Shown here: in pieces, positions 43,825 through 55,079 of the stretch | Layout of the letters: every line of letters begins with the position of its first letter | Position numbering within the stretch: position 1 is the first letter of the stretch | Assembly: GCA_905147135.1 (NCBI GenBank) | Contig: LR990055.1 | Coordinates: 1,240,001 to 1,304,000, forward strand | Source: Blastobasis lacticolella | Taxonomy: Eukaryota > Arthropoda > Insecta > Lepidoptera > Blastobasidae | DNA: 64,000 nt | Direction: 5' to 3' | Notes under the pieces: generated by a model | What the model was told of the DNA's origin: nothing | Database searches by the model: none | The model's input: the letters and a program-made list of their open reading frames with translations, nothing else | Position numbers and translations under genes: made by a program

Positions 43825-45180
43825 GTGTACAAGAGTGCGGCAGCTATCGAGGTATCAAACTTATGCGCCACATAATGCGCATAGGTTTGATACCTCTATA
43901 ACGAAGCTATTCAAACGTATTACAGACCCGAGACTTCTCTAGGAATGCTCCTTGTGTCCCTCGTGAAATAATCTGGTGGGCTCTGAGATCAAAGTCTGTG
44001 CCCGAGGCGCACATTAAGATTATCCAGGACATGTACCTACGCTAACACTGAAGCCGTCATCAAAACCATCGTAGGCCATACTAATCCCTTCCCCATTACC
44101 GTAGATGTTCACCAGGTTTCAGTGCTGAGCGAGCCCTTACTTGTTTATTATTCTGCGTTCTTCTTGATATTCTCACAACAGAAATTCAAGACGTATTGGC
44201 GCCTTGGCTTATGAATTACGCTAATTGGTGAGCAAGCTTCGGCAGGACCTTGAGACCAGTAGCCGTATTCACAATGGCTCGGAAATCGGATTCGGATACG
44301 GAATCGACAAAGGACCCGGCAAAAGTTCTCAGGAAAATGTGGTTACAGTAAATTTTGATGAAATTTTCATATGTTATAGAGAGTAGAGTTTCCGTGGAAT
44401 CTATCGGGATTCTGAATAACAGTGTTCGAATCGATCGACACGGATTCGCCGCTCACGAATTTCGTGTCGAATCGTTCGGAAACGGTTTCGAATCATTGTG
44501 AATACGGCTACAGGGTAAAAACACGTGGAAGGAAGTGCAAGTAAACGGGGGTTTGTAGCTGAACGTTGACAAAACAAAGTATACAGTTAGCTACAGTGCG
44601 GATCTTAAAACCATCGGTATAGTAAATGAAACTGTCAATAGAACATAAATTCAAATATCTCGGATCCGTGCAACACGCGTACGGAGATATCGATCTCGAC
44701 GTTAAGTCCCGAATCTCTGCGGCTTGGGCCAAATGGCGGGAGCTTACAGCGGTCACGTGTGACTCTAAAATCACGGTCAAGGGCAAATATACAAGAGCTT
44801 AATTAGGCCTGTGATGCTTTACGGCTGCGAAACCTAGCCAGCGCTGACGAAGCACATCCGCAAACTCCACGCCAACAAAATAAAAATGTTATGCGACTTG
44901 ACTTGACGTGACAGATATCGCGGACAAGATCGAAGAGGCACGGCTGCGGTGGTTTGGCCATGTATTGCGTTAGCCCCATGAATAGGTACGTGGAAAATAT
45001 GTGCCAAAACCTGCCTGTATCAGGAAGGACTGTGTTACCACGGGAGACCCAAGAAATGATGAAGAATGACCCAAGAATTAGACTTAAGGATGCCGGAGAT
45101 CGGACAAAATGAAGAAAGCAGAGTGGGAAAACGGACCCTGGCCGAACCCTGGGATTAACCGCTCGGATGATTATGATGAA
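43825..45180 (+). pseudogene. Decayed RTE-like LINE
   Basis: Shifting frames give GIKLMRHIM (near 43850), VPREIIWWALRSKSVPEAHI (43955-44015), a VDKTKY-type segment (44565) and a region like the basic RTE C-terminus (44935-45140). Frameshifts, stops and a deletion between GIKL and VPRE destroy it. A 251-bp MITE has inserted at 44260. It ends at 45165-45178 in a GGATGATTATGATGA tail. It belongs to the same family as 56163-57331. Confidence 0.72.
44260..44510. mobile_element. 251-bp MITE nested in the RTE remnant
   Basis: The termini TAGCCGTATTCACAATG and CATTGTGAATACGGCTA are perfect 17-bp inverted repeats, and CAG at 44257-44259 and 44511-44513 is a 3-bp direct duplication. The interior has GATTCGGATACGGAATCG-like self-complementary segments. 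The host LINE sequence resumes immediately after the right CAG. Confidence 0.82.
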
Positions 45181-45699
45181 CTCGCTTTGATCTGTTTCCC
45201 ACGCTTGTGCATTTTCTGTTCTTGCAAAGAATCTTGGAATGTATCCCTCGTTAGATGATCAGCCCCCCTACTCAGGAAATCAAATTCATTTGTCGATCGA
45301 CCCGGAAATCGGAGTATTCACAAGCATCCAATTTGACAGTTCAAATCGGAAGATTTGTCAAATTTTAGGAAAATTACCCGAATTTGAATCCTATTCGAAG
45401 CCCATAGACAAATTTTTGACAGTTCAAATCGGAGATCTGTCGATGATTCGGAAAATTACACGAATGCTATTAAGCTCTCGGAAAGTAATTGTGAATTGTG
45501 GATTATTACGTTTTTCAGTTCAGTTCATTAGTCAGTCACTTCAGTTCAAGAATAAAAAAAGACAGCAAGGAAATCAAAATAAACTACTTGAAGATCTGAC
45601 AAGTTACTTTTGCACCTCTTGAAGATCTTTAAATATGAGCAAAACCTTAGTGAGACAACGCACCGCCTAGTTAGTTAGTTAGTTAGAAAATCGCCCAAT
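45181..45699. other. Unrecognised segment between RTE remnant and LINE
   Basis: TTTGACAGTTCAAATCGGA at about 45330 recurs as TTTTGACAGTTCAAATCGGA near 45415, giving an 80-bp spaced direct repeat. The 127-codon frame at 45239-45622 crosses these repeats and has no domain. TTAGTTAGTTAG at 45670-45685 is a short simple repeat. Confidence 0.4.
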
Positions 45700-45736
45700 C
45701 TAAAGTTTTGGTAAACGTAATTTACCAAAACTTTAG
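45700..45736. repeat. Perfect 16-bp inverted repeat
   Basis: CTAAAGTTTTGGTAAA, the spacer CGTAA and TTTACCAAAACTTTAG. It lies at the probable start of the CR1/Jockey-like LINE 5' region. Confidence 0.9.
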
Positions 45737-46566
45737 AGGAGGATAGATGGCGCTAGTGCCATGAAAACAATCAGCTCCGCGTATTTAATTATAAAAAAAT
45801 ATTATTCCCGTTTGTAAAGTGATAAAAAGTGTTTTCATTTCTTCCAAAGACTTATCAAAACAAGTGCAAGTGGAATCTAATTATAACTTAAAGAATTTAA
45901 AGAGAAAATAGTGGAAGAAAAACATAACTGTGAGACTATTTAAAAGGACGCCATAACCGTGAATAAAAATACTAAATAAAAACAAATCTCTGCACTATAC
46001 ATACGTGATTCTTCATTAAATTAAAGTATATTATAATGCTTACATTAGTTTAAACCAGAGAAATAAAAAAAGTGAAAGATTTCAAACAGAAAAGACGCCA
46101 AAATTCAAATAGGTACCTAACGAACTTGTCTTTGAAGTTTAAATGCCTAGCTGGATTTTTTACCGCACGCAATGAGAAAAAAGTAGAAGTCAAATACCTA
46201 CATAAACAAGGTATGTAGAGTATCTGTATAGAATTTGAATTTTATAAAGAGATTTTTTCATTTTATTAATATATAAAATCAATAAAACGAAGAATTGCAT
46301 AACAACGCCATCTATCGAAAACTAATAGATGTATCTGAATACGTAGATTTCCTGTAAAAGTGGACCTATCAGTTTGCAATGCGGTCAATAGATAGCGCAA
46401 TTTACATACTTCTATGTAATTTACATTTTGGCTAACAATTAACTATTTAAGCCACCACTAGAGAGCAGCACTCATACCAAAACAGTGGGTTGATACATAC
46501 ACAATAATTATATAGCCAAAGATCGCATCGCAACTTATTTTGGATAAGTAAATTTAATAAACCACA

Positions 46567-47739
46567 ATGGATTCTAAATGTTCAAGATGTTATAAACAAC
46601 TACCTGGTAGAGAATTCTTGACGTGTAAGATATGTGCAAAAAAGTATGATCTAGAGTGCGCAAACGTCTCCACTATGCGTTTTTACAACACAATGGACTC
46701 TGAGCGAAAAAAATGCTGGACTTGCCACGCTTGTTTCTGTAAAAGGGTGGCAAATACTGATACGCCGGTACGTCCACGAGTCCTAGACATAGACAATAAT
46801 GAGAGCTCACCACTCGAGAATAATATTACGATAAGGAAAAAAAGATCAAGCTGCAATGACACCTTAAATTCTGAAGATCTCAGCTTATTAGGAGACACAA
46901 TTCAAAATGAAAATAACACAGACCTAACGCTCCAAAATGTAAGTAAACTAATGTCAATTCAACTGAAAGAGAACAGTAAAGCCATGATAGCGGAATTGCA
47001 ATCTACAATTCAGTTAGAGATCAGTAGAGCCATATCACAACTACGAGAGGATTTTAAGAAGGAAACTCAAACTTTAAATACCGAAAACGAGTTAAGGAAG
47101 TCGGAAATAGGACAACTGAAAGAAAATATAGAAAAATTGACTATGGAAAACCGAAACTTGCAAATGGAAATAACAGCTATAAATGAAAAAATTACACCCA
47201 CAAAATTATACCCGGAAAATGAAAACAGAAAAATTGTGCTCTATGGCCTAAATGAACAGTATAAGGAGTCTGAGTATGACTTACATGGGCAAATAATTGC
47301 GTTATTCCGCGATACTATGCATGTCGATTTAATAGGATACATCGAGGATACGGAAAGGATAGGCAAATATTACAAAAATAAGAATCGACCACTTGTGATC
47401 GAATTGCTTAGTAAAAGAATGACGAAGTACATACTGCAAAATAAACACACACTACTTGGAACAAAATTTACTATTTCCGAATTTCTCAACTAAGAATCCC
47501 GAAAACAAAGGCATTACGTGATAAAAGACATGCTTGAGGCCCGAAGCAACGGCAAATATGCCGTAATACGTAACGGCCAACTTATTATAAAAGAAAAGAA
47601 AATTAACTACCTGCATGAAAAATGTACCCAAGAAGAGCCCCAAGGCAAAACGGATTCTGAACAAAACGGCTCCAACAGTCAACAAAATAACATAATGCGA
47701 CCCTTTCGAAAACCTACATTTCGTAAACAAAGATTTTAA
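46567..47739 (+). pseudogene. LINE ORF1 with zinc finger, broken by one stop
   Basis: The N-terminus has a PHD/zinc-finger-like cysteine set (CSRCYKQL, CKICAKKYDLEC, CWTCHACFC; residues 5-58). A coiled coil (about 125-215) and a segment like the C-terminal domain of LINE ORF1 and FP proteins (KIVLYGLNEQ, DLIGYIEDTERIGKYY) follow. A TAA at 47491-47493 (codon 309) interrupts it. The same frame then continues ESRKQRHYVIKDMLEARSNG and stops at 47739. The downstream part is what such ORF1 proteins normally have, so this looks like a single nonsense change in this copy. Confidence 0.8.
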
Positions 47740-50593
47740 AGTATTATTTCAGAATTTCCAAAGTCTAAACAACAAACAACACATTTTAGAAGCATTCATA
47801 GACCAACACCAACATTTTCAAGCCATATGTATATCTGAAACCTGGTTATCCCCTGATAAACTCGCCATGTTACACTTCAACGGATATAAAATTGCAGCTT
47901 CCTTCTGTCGAAAGACGCGAGGAGGTGGCGGCGTTTGCATCCTATTACAAGACCATTTAGAATATCTAGAGAAAAGTGATATTAGTAACATGTCAATAGA
48001 GTATGTAATAGAGATATGCGCAGTCGAGTTACCCTATCAAAATATATTATTAGTTGAAATATATTGGAATAGGAAACAAGAAGACGTGTTTTACACTCGA
48101 CTCAGAGAAATTTTAAACTATTTGAAGAGAAAGTATAATAAAATGAATGTCATTATAGGAGGCGATTTTAATGTAAACATATTGTTAAATAACTCGAAAA
48201 CTACCCAACTATTAGAACTTATGCTAGAATACAAATTTACACAACACGTAAAGAAACCTACACATATAACAGACACTACTTCTACATGTTTAGACTTAAT
48301 TTTCACGAACTATGACGACGTAAACATGTATACTGTAGTCAATGAATATGGTTTTTCTGACCACTCAGCCACAATACTCTGTACAAAATTATCACAACAT
48401 AACAAAAAAGTAGCATGGAAAATAGAAAAAAGGATTTACAATTACACAAATATACATAAATTTAAAACCACATTAAATACCATAAATTGGACCGATATTC
48501 TATCAGAAACTAAAGACACCAACGAAAATTATACTGCGTTTAACAATGTGCTAATAGATACCCTGAATAAATGTATACCTAAAAAATGTATCAAATTAAA
48601 ACTAAATTATAAAAAACATTGGTTAACGACAGGTATAAAAATGGCGTGCCGAAATAAGAGGCTCTTGAAAATATTTACAATCAAAACAAAAAATGAACAC
48701 TTAACAAATTACTATAAAAAATATGAAAAAATTCTTAAAAAAGTCATAATTACATCTAAAAAACTGAACTACATTAAAAAAATTAAAAATTCGCAAAATA
48801 AAGTTAAAACAATGTGGAATATAATTAACGAGCGTACAAATAAAAAACCAAAAAAGGAAAAAACCAACTTAAACTTAATAATGAATGGTGTAAAAATATC
48901 AAATCCAAAACAAATCGCAGATACTTTCAATAACTACTTCTTATCAATAGGTGCACCATCCAGCCGCGTGCCCGCGCCCCGCGGCCGCCCCGTGCTTCAG
49001 CCAACTCAAAATACCATGTTTCTAACCCCAGTAGATTATCGCGAAACCTATGTAATAATAATGAATTTAAAAAATAAAAAAAGCCACGGGGTAGATGAGC
49101 TTCCGCCTGCTCTATTTAAACAGTGTGCACAGGAATTAACACCACCTTTATGTATGCTCATGAATCGATCTTTCGAAGAAGGTGTATTTCCAAATGCGTT
49201 AAAAACAGCAATAGTTAAACCTATACACAAAAAAAGTAAAAAGTCCGACCCTAGTAATTACCGACCCATAGCTAACCTACCCACCGCCTCCAAAATATTT
49301 GAAAAAGCAATGTGTAACCGCGTGTACGCTTTCTGCGAAAAGTACGAAATATTTAACGACTCACAAAATGGCTTCCGTAAAAAAAGATCTACCATTTTGG
49401 CAATATATAAATACATTCAGGAAATCTTAAATATAATTGACAGTAAAAAGTATGCAGTTGGCTTATTACTGGACATGACCAAAGCTTACGATAAGGTGCA
49501 ACACGACATATTGTTAAACAAGCTTTATGGCATTGGAATTCGTGGGGTGGCTCATAAATGGTTTCAGTCATACTTAAATAATAGAGAACAATTTGTACAA
49601 ATAGAATATTACGATCACAAAACAGCTCAAATAGAAAAAATAAAATCTGATCACAAAACCACCCAGGCTTCGATCCCCCAAGGCAGCGTTATTGGATGTC
49701 TTCTATTCCTAATCTACATCAATGACCTGCCAAAAGCCGTAGCGGAGTTATGTATTTTATTTGCTGACGACATTTCCCTTCTAACATCATGTGAAGATAG
49801 TGTTAACCTCCAACAAAAACTTCACTCCATACTAAACTCCATTTCAGGTTGGCTGCATGACCATAATCTAGAAATTAATTTTAACAAAACTAAACTCATG
49901 ACGTTCCTTCCCCATCAAAAAGCCCCTCTCAAAATAAATTATACCTATAATAACAATAACATAGAGACAGTAAACGAATTTACATTGTTAGGCGTAGATA
50001 TAGATACAAATATTAATTGGAAAGCACATATCTGTAAAATCGGAAAGAAACTGTCGAAATTCTCATACGCCCTCCACGAAGTAAAAACATCCACAAACTA
50101 CGAAACAGCACTAGTGACATACTATGCCTATGCGCATTCATGGCTCAGCTACGGCATAATACTGTGGGGAAATAGCACCGACGCGCCATCTCTGTTTATC
50201 TCACAAAAGAAGCTAATTCGCATACTGATGAATATTAAACCAACCGACAGCTGCAAACCTCACTTCATACAACATAAAATACTCACCATCCCATGCTTAT
50301 ATATACTAGAAGTTTGTAAATTCGTCCGCAACCATCCTGAGTTCTATCAGAAACGGGAGGATGTACCTGTGAAATACAGCCTGCGCGACGAAAGCAAACT
50401 AATGTTACCCACCTCACGCCTCACAATCCATTCAACCAGCCCATTGATCATGTCCATAAAGATATATAACAAATTACCTGAAAATCTCCGAAATGAAACG
50501 AATAATAAAAAATTCACCCAATACTTAAAAGAACTACTTCAGACTAAAAGTTATTACAGTGTAAAAGAATATTTAGAAGATAAATTAAAGTAA
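47696..50593 (+). CDS. LINE ORF2: endonuclease and reverse transcriptase
   Basis: The frame is open from 47696; its first ATG is at 47867 (908 residues from there), but the endonuclease motif FQNFQSLNNKQ and CISETWLSP lie upstream of that ATG. The ORF therefore probably starts at a non-ATG codon or has lost its start. Endonuclease motifs include GGDFNVNILL and YGFSDHSATIL. Reverse transcriptase motifs are SNYRPIANLPTASKIFEK, GLLLDMTKAYDKVQHD, SIPQGSVIGCLLFLIYINDL and the catalytic FADDISL. The C-terminus has LSYGIILWGNSTDAP. It overlaps the end of ORF1 by 44 bp in another frame. No internal stop is present. Confidence 0.9.
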   Translation, partial: CDPFENLHFVNKDFKVLFQNFQSLNNKQHILEAFIDQHQHFQAICISETWLSPDKLAMLHFNGYKIAASFCRKTRGGGGVCILLQDHLEYLEKSDISNMSIEYVIEICAVELPYQNILLVEIYWNRKQEDVFYTRLREILNYLKRKYNKMNVIIGGDFNVNILLNNSKTTQLLELMLEYKFTQHVKKPTHITDTTSTCLDLIFTNYDDVNMYTVVNEYGFSDHSATILCTKLSQHNKKVAWKIEKRIYNYTNIHKFKTTLNTINWTDILSETKDTNENYTAFNNVLIDTLNKCIPKKCIKLKLNYKKHWLTTGIKMACRNKRLLKIFTIKTKNEHLTNYYKKYEKILKKVIITSKKLNYIKKIKNSQNKVKTMWNIINERTNKKPKKEKTNLNLIMNGVKISNPKQIADTFNNYFLSIGAPSSRVPAPRGRPVLQPTQNTMFLTPVDYRETYVIIMNLKNKKSHGVDELPPALFKQCAQELTPPLCMLMNRSFEEGVFPNALKTAIVKPIHKKSKKSDPSNYRPIANLPTASKIFEKAMCNRVYAFCEKYEIFNDSQNGFRKKRSTILAIYKYIQEILNIIDSKKYAVGLLLDMTKAYDKVQHDILLNKLYGIGIRGVAHKWFQSYLNNREQFVQIEYYDHKTAQIEKIKSDHKTTQASIPQGSVIGCLLFLIYINDLPKAVAELCILFADDISLLTSCEDSVNLQQKLHSILNSISGWLHDHNLEINFNKTKLMTFLPHQKAPLKINYTYNNNNIETVNEFTLLGVDIDTNINWKAHICKIGKKLSKFSYALHEVKTSTNYETALVTYYAYAHSWLSYGIILWGNSTDAPSLFISQKKLIRILMNIKPTDSCKPHFIQHKILTIPCLYILEVCKFVRNHPEFYQKREDVPVKYSLRDESKLMLPTSRLTIHSTSPLIMSIKIYNKLPENLRNETNNKKFTQYLKELLQTKSYYSVKEYLEDKLK

Positions 50594-51075
50594 TTCATTG
50601 CAATATACATATAATTTTACTATTTAAGATACTATTTACATATGTATGTATTGTATTAAAAATTATTGTTATTTACGTATATATATGTATACCTACCTAT
50701 TAAACTTGTCTATTTTAGATTTATAAACTTGTATATAATAAATAGAAAATAGGGCATTAGGTTAGATATTATAATATCGTAAATTATACTTACAGATACT
50801 TATTATAGATAGGTACAGTTTTGGTCTGCCTATGTAAACTTTACCTAAAGTAAAACAACTTTTACTTATATTGTTTAATATTAAGCTTATTAAAGATTGC
50901 CTTGTTAATAGCCATCCGTAGGTAGATAATATACTCGTAACGAAACTGTTATTAAAATTAGAAAATAATATAACCCTAGTATTTTTAAGTTTTTAATATT
51001 GTAGTGCCCGTCAGGGTCATAATTGTAAATTACTTTTATGAAGCAATAAACATTTGAGTATTGAGTATTGAATTT

Positions 51076-51446
51076 GTCTCATTCATAGAGAATTTTTTTT
51101 ATATAATTTTATATTTTTATGTCTGTGGTCTCATCTTTTTCGCAAAATTATAATTTATTTTGTGGTCACACTTGTGTTCAGTTGTCTGTGGTTTTTTCGT
51201 AGACGTCCTTCGCAGTTGGTTTAGTTGACAGTTGAGCGAGTGTAGCGAGTTGTTTTTCGCCGCTTGCTTTGCTTCGGTACTCAGTTCGCGACGGCTTCGC
51301 TTTTTGTGCATTTTACATTTTAGTGGTGCAAATCTAGATAGTTTTAGAGTTTAGTACATTACACTTACTTATCTGTTTTAGAGTTAAGCTATAACGTGTT
51401 ACCGGGTCTGTATGTTTAATTTATCAGGCCTCAGTATTCATACAAA
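51076..51446 (+). promoter_or_regulatory. Promoter and 5' UTR region of the VRK kinase gene
   Basis: The 370 bp between the LINE end and the kinase ATG are not repetitive. 51230-51310 is GC-richer (GAGCGAGTGTAGCGAGTTG, TCGCGACGGCTTCGC). The ATG at 51447 follows TACAAA, an acceptable start context. The start site of transcription cannot be placed. Confidence 0.4.
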
Positions 51447-54400
51447 ATGACTGGAAGGGGACGTAAACCCGCTGCCGCGGCCAAGAAAAAAGCTAATGGA
51501 TACAAGATGCCTGCTCCTATACCCAACGGGGAAGTAATAATAGACACAATTGGAAAGAAGAAGTGGAGAATAGGACCTTCCATTGGGGTCGGAGGTTTTG
51601 GCGAAATATACTCGGCATGCGACCACGAAAGCTCACCAAGTAAAAAAGGAAATTACTCATTTGTCATTAAAATTGTAAGTGTTGTGGCTTGTGGTGATAT
51701 TGGCGGGAATCGAACGTCTCTATCTTACAAGTCTTACTGCTTATTGTATTGTACTCAATCATACTTGACAGCTATTCACAATTTCAACAACTGTTTTGTA
51801 AGACTAATCAACAGTATTTTATTTTGTAGGAACCACATGAAAATGGACCTTTGTTTGTTGAAAAGCATTTCTACATACGCAATGCTAACAAGGATGACAG
51901 TGAGTTATTTTATGTGCATTCAATTGTTGAGCGTTCTTATGTTTTATTTTATGTTTTTGCTTATATTTGATTTTGTTGTAGTTGCGAAATTTATGAAAGA
52001 TAAAAAGCTGTCAAGCCTAGGAATGCCGTCGCACTATGGTAGTGGATCACACACGTATAAAGATGAAAAATATAGGTACCTGGTACTCGAGAGATATGGC
52101 AAAGATATATGGAACGTGTTCACTACTAGTGGAAGAAGATTCCCCACTGCTACTGTATTTCAACTGGGAGTTCAAATGGTGAGGATAAAATATAAACAAA
52201 AACTTTGTTTGTTTCTATAGTGGATTTCAGGATATATAAATATTGGTATAAAAGTGGCAAATGTACTTATATCATATTCCAATATATTTTAATTGCCAAC
52301 TCCACTGATTTAAATTTGAATTTTAAGTTCTTAAACCTAAACTTGCCAAATTGAATTAAACTTAGTAGGTGAACGAGTACCTACACATCCACAAAGTTTA
52401 ATTCAATTTAATGTCTTTGGGCATGGAGATTTCCCTTATAAATGATTTCAATTATATAATAACTTTATCAGTTAACTTTTAGTTAAACCTACTAACATAG
52501 CCTTGGTCAGGATAGGACTATAGATTATCAGAAACCATTTTCCTGCTTGAAATTACACATGGCAACATTCTTTCAGTTAGATGTACTGGAGTATATCCAT
52601 AGTAGAGGCTATGTGCATGCTGATATCAAGGGAGCAAACATGCTTCTTGGGCTGAAGAAGGGCACAGAGAACCAGGCCTATCTTGTAGACTTTGGCTTGG
52701 CTGCCAGGGTCAATGAAAAAGAATTCAAACCGGAGCCGAAGAGTGCACACAATGGTACCATTGAATATACCAGCAGGGATGCTCATCTTGGAGGTAATTT
52801 ACATTAATAATAATTTTTACAAGTTTCACTGGACATGCTTGCGAGACCAATATCCAAGATCAAGCGATGCTCGCAGTCTGGGAACTGGATAGGTGACCGT
52901 TTCGTACTGTGAGGTTAGTCAAACTTCAGCAAAACAATAGTGGCACTTGTTTGGTGGGGTTGAAAAACGAGGTTGACCAGTCTTCCGCTGAGGATACTGA
53001 GACTGGTTGAAGTAAATGACTATCTGTTAGTTTTTCGTGATCAAAAACTAGCAAGTTTCTAATCATTGTCTTACTTTATTTGTTTCAGTGGCAACAATGA
53101 GGGGAGACCTGGAGATCCTTGGCTACAATATGCTGCAGTGGCTGGTTGGTGAGCTACCCTGGGAAAAGAATCTCAAGCAGCCCAAAGTTGTGCAAGAGAT
53201 GAAAGAATCATTCATGAAGAATGTCAAAAGCAATATCGCTAAATACAGTGATGTGCCTGGTAAGTCTTCTGGCAATAAGTGGATCCTATATTTCATAGTT
53301 TAGTTTAGATTGTTATTTATTATCTTTATAGTTGGTCTAAGTTTATTATGAACTAAAAATATCCATGACCATCAATATCAAAGACGGGGCGAAGTGGAGA
53401 AGAGTGAGTAGGAAAGGGGACCCTGGCATAGGCCGAAATGAGCACTAGGACGATGATGATGAATATCCATGACCATTAATTTAAGATTACAGTCACAGTA
53501 CACATGGGTGCAAGGCCCGTGCACTCACAAGCGGTCAACTGCGAGGAGGCGTAAATGTGTGCTGGGGTGGTCCGTTCATTCTGTAACTGACTGTACGCGG
53601 TGCGTTTCGGTCACGTAACGCGTTCATTTCGTACGCGCTGGCCGGCCTACATGCCTCACCCCCTACCCGGATGAGCTCGTTAAATTACCCCTTTGTTTTT
53701 TTCCCGTACTTTGTTTAAGTTTTGATAAGAGAATAATTAATCCTATTACTATAAATCATTTTTGAATGTTTTACATAATGACACCTTATTCTCCTTCATT
53801 TCAGAGGCCCTGACAAAATTTTTCGAATACATAAACTCATTAAAACCTAAGGACCCGCCAGACTACACAAAATGCAGACAAATCTTTGAAAGCTACCTCA
53901 AAAGTCAAGGCAAGACGAGGAGTAGTAAGCTGGAATTCACGTCAAAGAAAGGCAAAACTGCCAGTGACGTTGATAGCCCTGATGTGAAGAAACAGACTAA
54001 AAGAAAATCGCCTAAGGAAAATGGTGTAGCTCCGAAGGCTAAGAAAGCTAAAAAGCCAGCGAGGGAACTCAGTCCAGAGCCGGAGGACTGTGAGAACAAG
54101 GAGCCTGAAGAGAATATGGAGGCCCCAAAAACTAACAAAGGTCGTGCGAAAAGAAAATCTACAGAACCAGCGCTCGTAGTGAAAGTGAAGAAGACGAAAA
54201 TGGCGCCAAAAGCCACGCCGCCAGTCAAGAAGAACCACGCGAATATGGCTACACAGACGTCGACGGAGCGACCCAAGCGCATTCCCAGACAGGTCTCCTT
54301 CGACAGTCCTATTTGCGAGATAATAGGTGAAAAAATAGAACTTAAGTCATCGAAAGACAACCACTCCGACAAGGATTTTTCTCCGAATTCCAGCGGAGAT

Positions 54401-54583
54401 ATATTCGACGACACCTTCGAGATACAGGAAAAGAAAGTGAAACCCAAGAGAAAGCTGTTGTCTGATGAAGAGGTTATAGTTAAGAAGGTAGTTAAGAAAA
54501 AAGTTACCACGGTCAAACCGAAAGGAAAATCTTGGAAAGATTTGCCATCTGTTGTCAATGGAAAGTCGCCACCCAAATCATAG
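51447..54583 (+). CDS. ball: Vaccinia-related kinase (VRK1 / ballchen / NHK-1 type)
   Basis: Exons 51447-51674, 51830-51899, 51982-52178, 52577-52793, 53089-53259 and 53805-54583 join in frame and give 553 residues. Kinase landmarks: glycine loop IGVGGFGEIY (46-55), Lys75 in FVIKI, HADIKGAN with Asp181 and Asn186, and VDFG with Asp203. VRK marks are NGPLFVEKHFYIRNA, LGMPSHYGSGSH, RGDLEILGYNMLQWL and ELPWEKNL. VRKs phosphorylate nuclear substrates including histone H2A and BAF and act in chromosome organisation in mitosis and meiosis. The tail from about residue 340 is Lys/Ser-rich (KRKS, KKPARE, KRKSTEP) and fits a nuclear, chromatin-binding extension. The ball symbol is by family resemblance only. 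Confidence 0.93.
52828..52918 (+). mobile_element. Possible 5S rRNA-derived SINE fragment in VRK intron 4
   Basis: GATCAAGCGATGCTCGCAG and GGGAACTGGATAGGTGACCG resemble the 5S rRNA internal region in the same spacing as 2890-2965. Confidence 0.4.
53385..53462 (+). mobile_element. RTE-like 3' end in VRK intron 5
   Basis: GGGGCGAAGTGGAGAAGAGT, AAAGGGGACCCTGGC and the tail GACGATGATGATGAAT correspond to the last codons and GAT-rich tail of the RTE copies at 45110-45178 and 57260-57331. 53463-53804 shows nothing else. Confidence 0.6.
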
Positions 54584-54911
54584 TATCTCTGATGAGAAAT
54601 GTTTCTACATTTTTTTATAAATGAGACTGAGTTTACGTTGTGTGTATTGAATACATAAAAAATATCTAAAATGACTATCTTTAATAATATTACAGAATTT
54701 ATTTCCAGACAGAAGGCATTCTTTTCTGTACCAGTATTATATTTGCAATGAAATACCCTGCTTGATTATTTGAACTACTTCTTTAACTTAATCATTCTCA
54801 AATTGTTAATGTGTTGATTTTCATTGATGTTGTACTTACAAATTGTTAGTATGTTTGTCGAATTAATGAATTTGTAAATTATGATGATGATGCTATGTTA
54901 ATAATTAATTA

Positions 54912-54917
54912 AATAAA
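54912..54917 (+). terminator. Poly(A) signal of the VRK kinase gene
   Basis: AATAAA lies 329 bp after the TAG, in AT-rich sequence. An earlier AATACATAAA-like stretch at 54649 is non-canonical. Confidence 0.55.
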
Positions 54918-55079
54918 CAGTTTTTAAATAAATTGATGTTAAGCATTTTTAATCAAATAGAAAAGTATACGTGTGCTTCCCTGGTATACCAAACTTTGTT
55001 TGGATTTCATTTCCTAAAATTAAAACAGGAGTAGGTAGAGGGAGGGGCTTAAATAATGTAAACCAATTCGCAAATCCAA

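Larger units (their letters stand above)
45737..51075 (+). mobile_element. CR1/Jockey-type LINE, second family, nearly full length
   Basis: A probable 5' UTR (to 46566) precedes ORF1 (46567-47739, one stop inside), ORF2 (47696-50593) and a 3' UTR that ends near 51050 with CAATAAACATTTGAGTATTG and a short ATTGAGT-type repeat. It is on the same strand as the host genes. The 5' boundary is not defined by a duplication; 45737 is taken from the end of the inverted repeat and is a guess. Codon use is very A-rich. Confidence 0.78.

Noticed and set aside
45239..45622. 127-codon ORF upstream of the LINE
   Set aside because: It spans an internal direct repeat (TTTGACAGTTCAAATCGGA) and has no recognisable domain.
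52577..52650. VRK kinase as a pseudokinase because HRD reads HAD
   Set aside because: VRK-family kinases normally lack that Arg; Lys75, Asp181, Lys183, Asn186 and Asp203 are all present.
53905..54576. 223-codon minus-strand ORF
   Set aside because: It is the mirror of the Lys-rich VRK tail; the composition (Ser/Phe/Leu-rich) is the expected antisense artefact.
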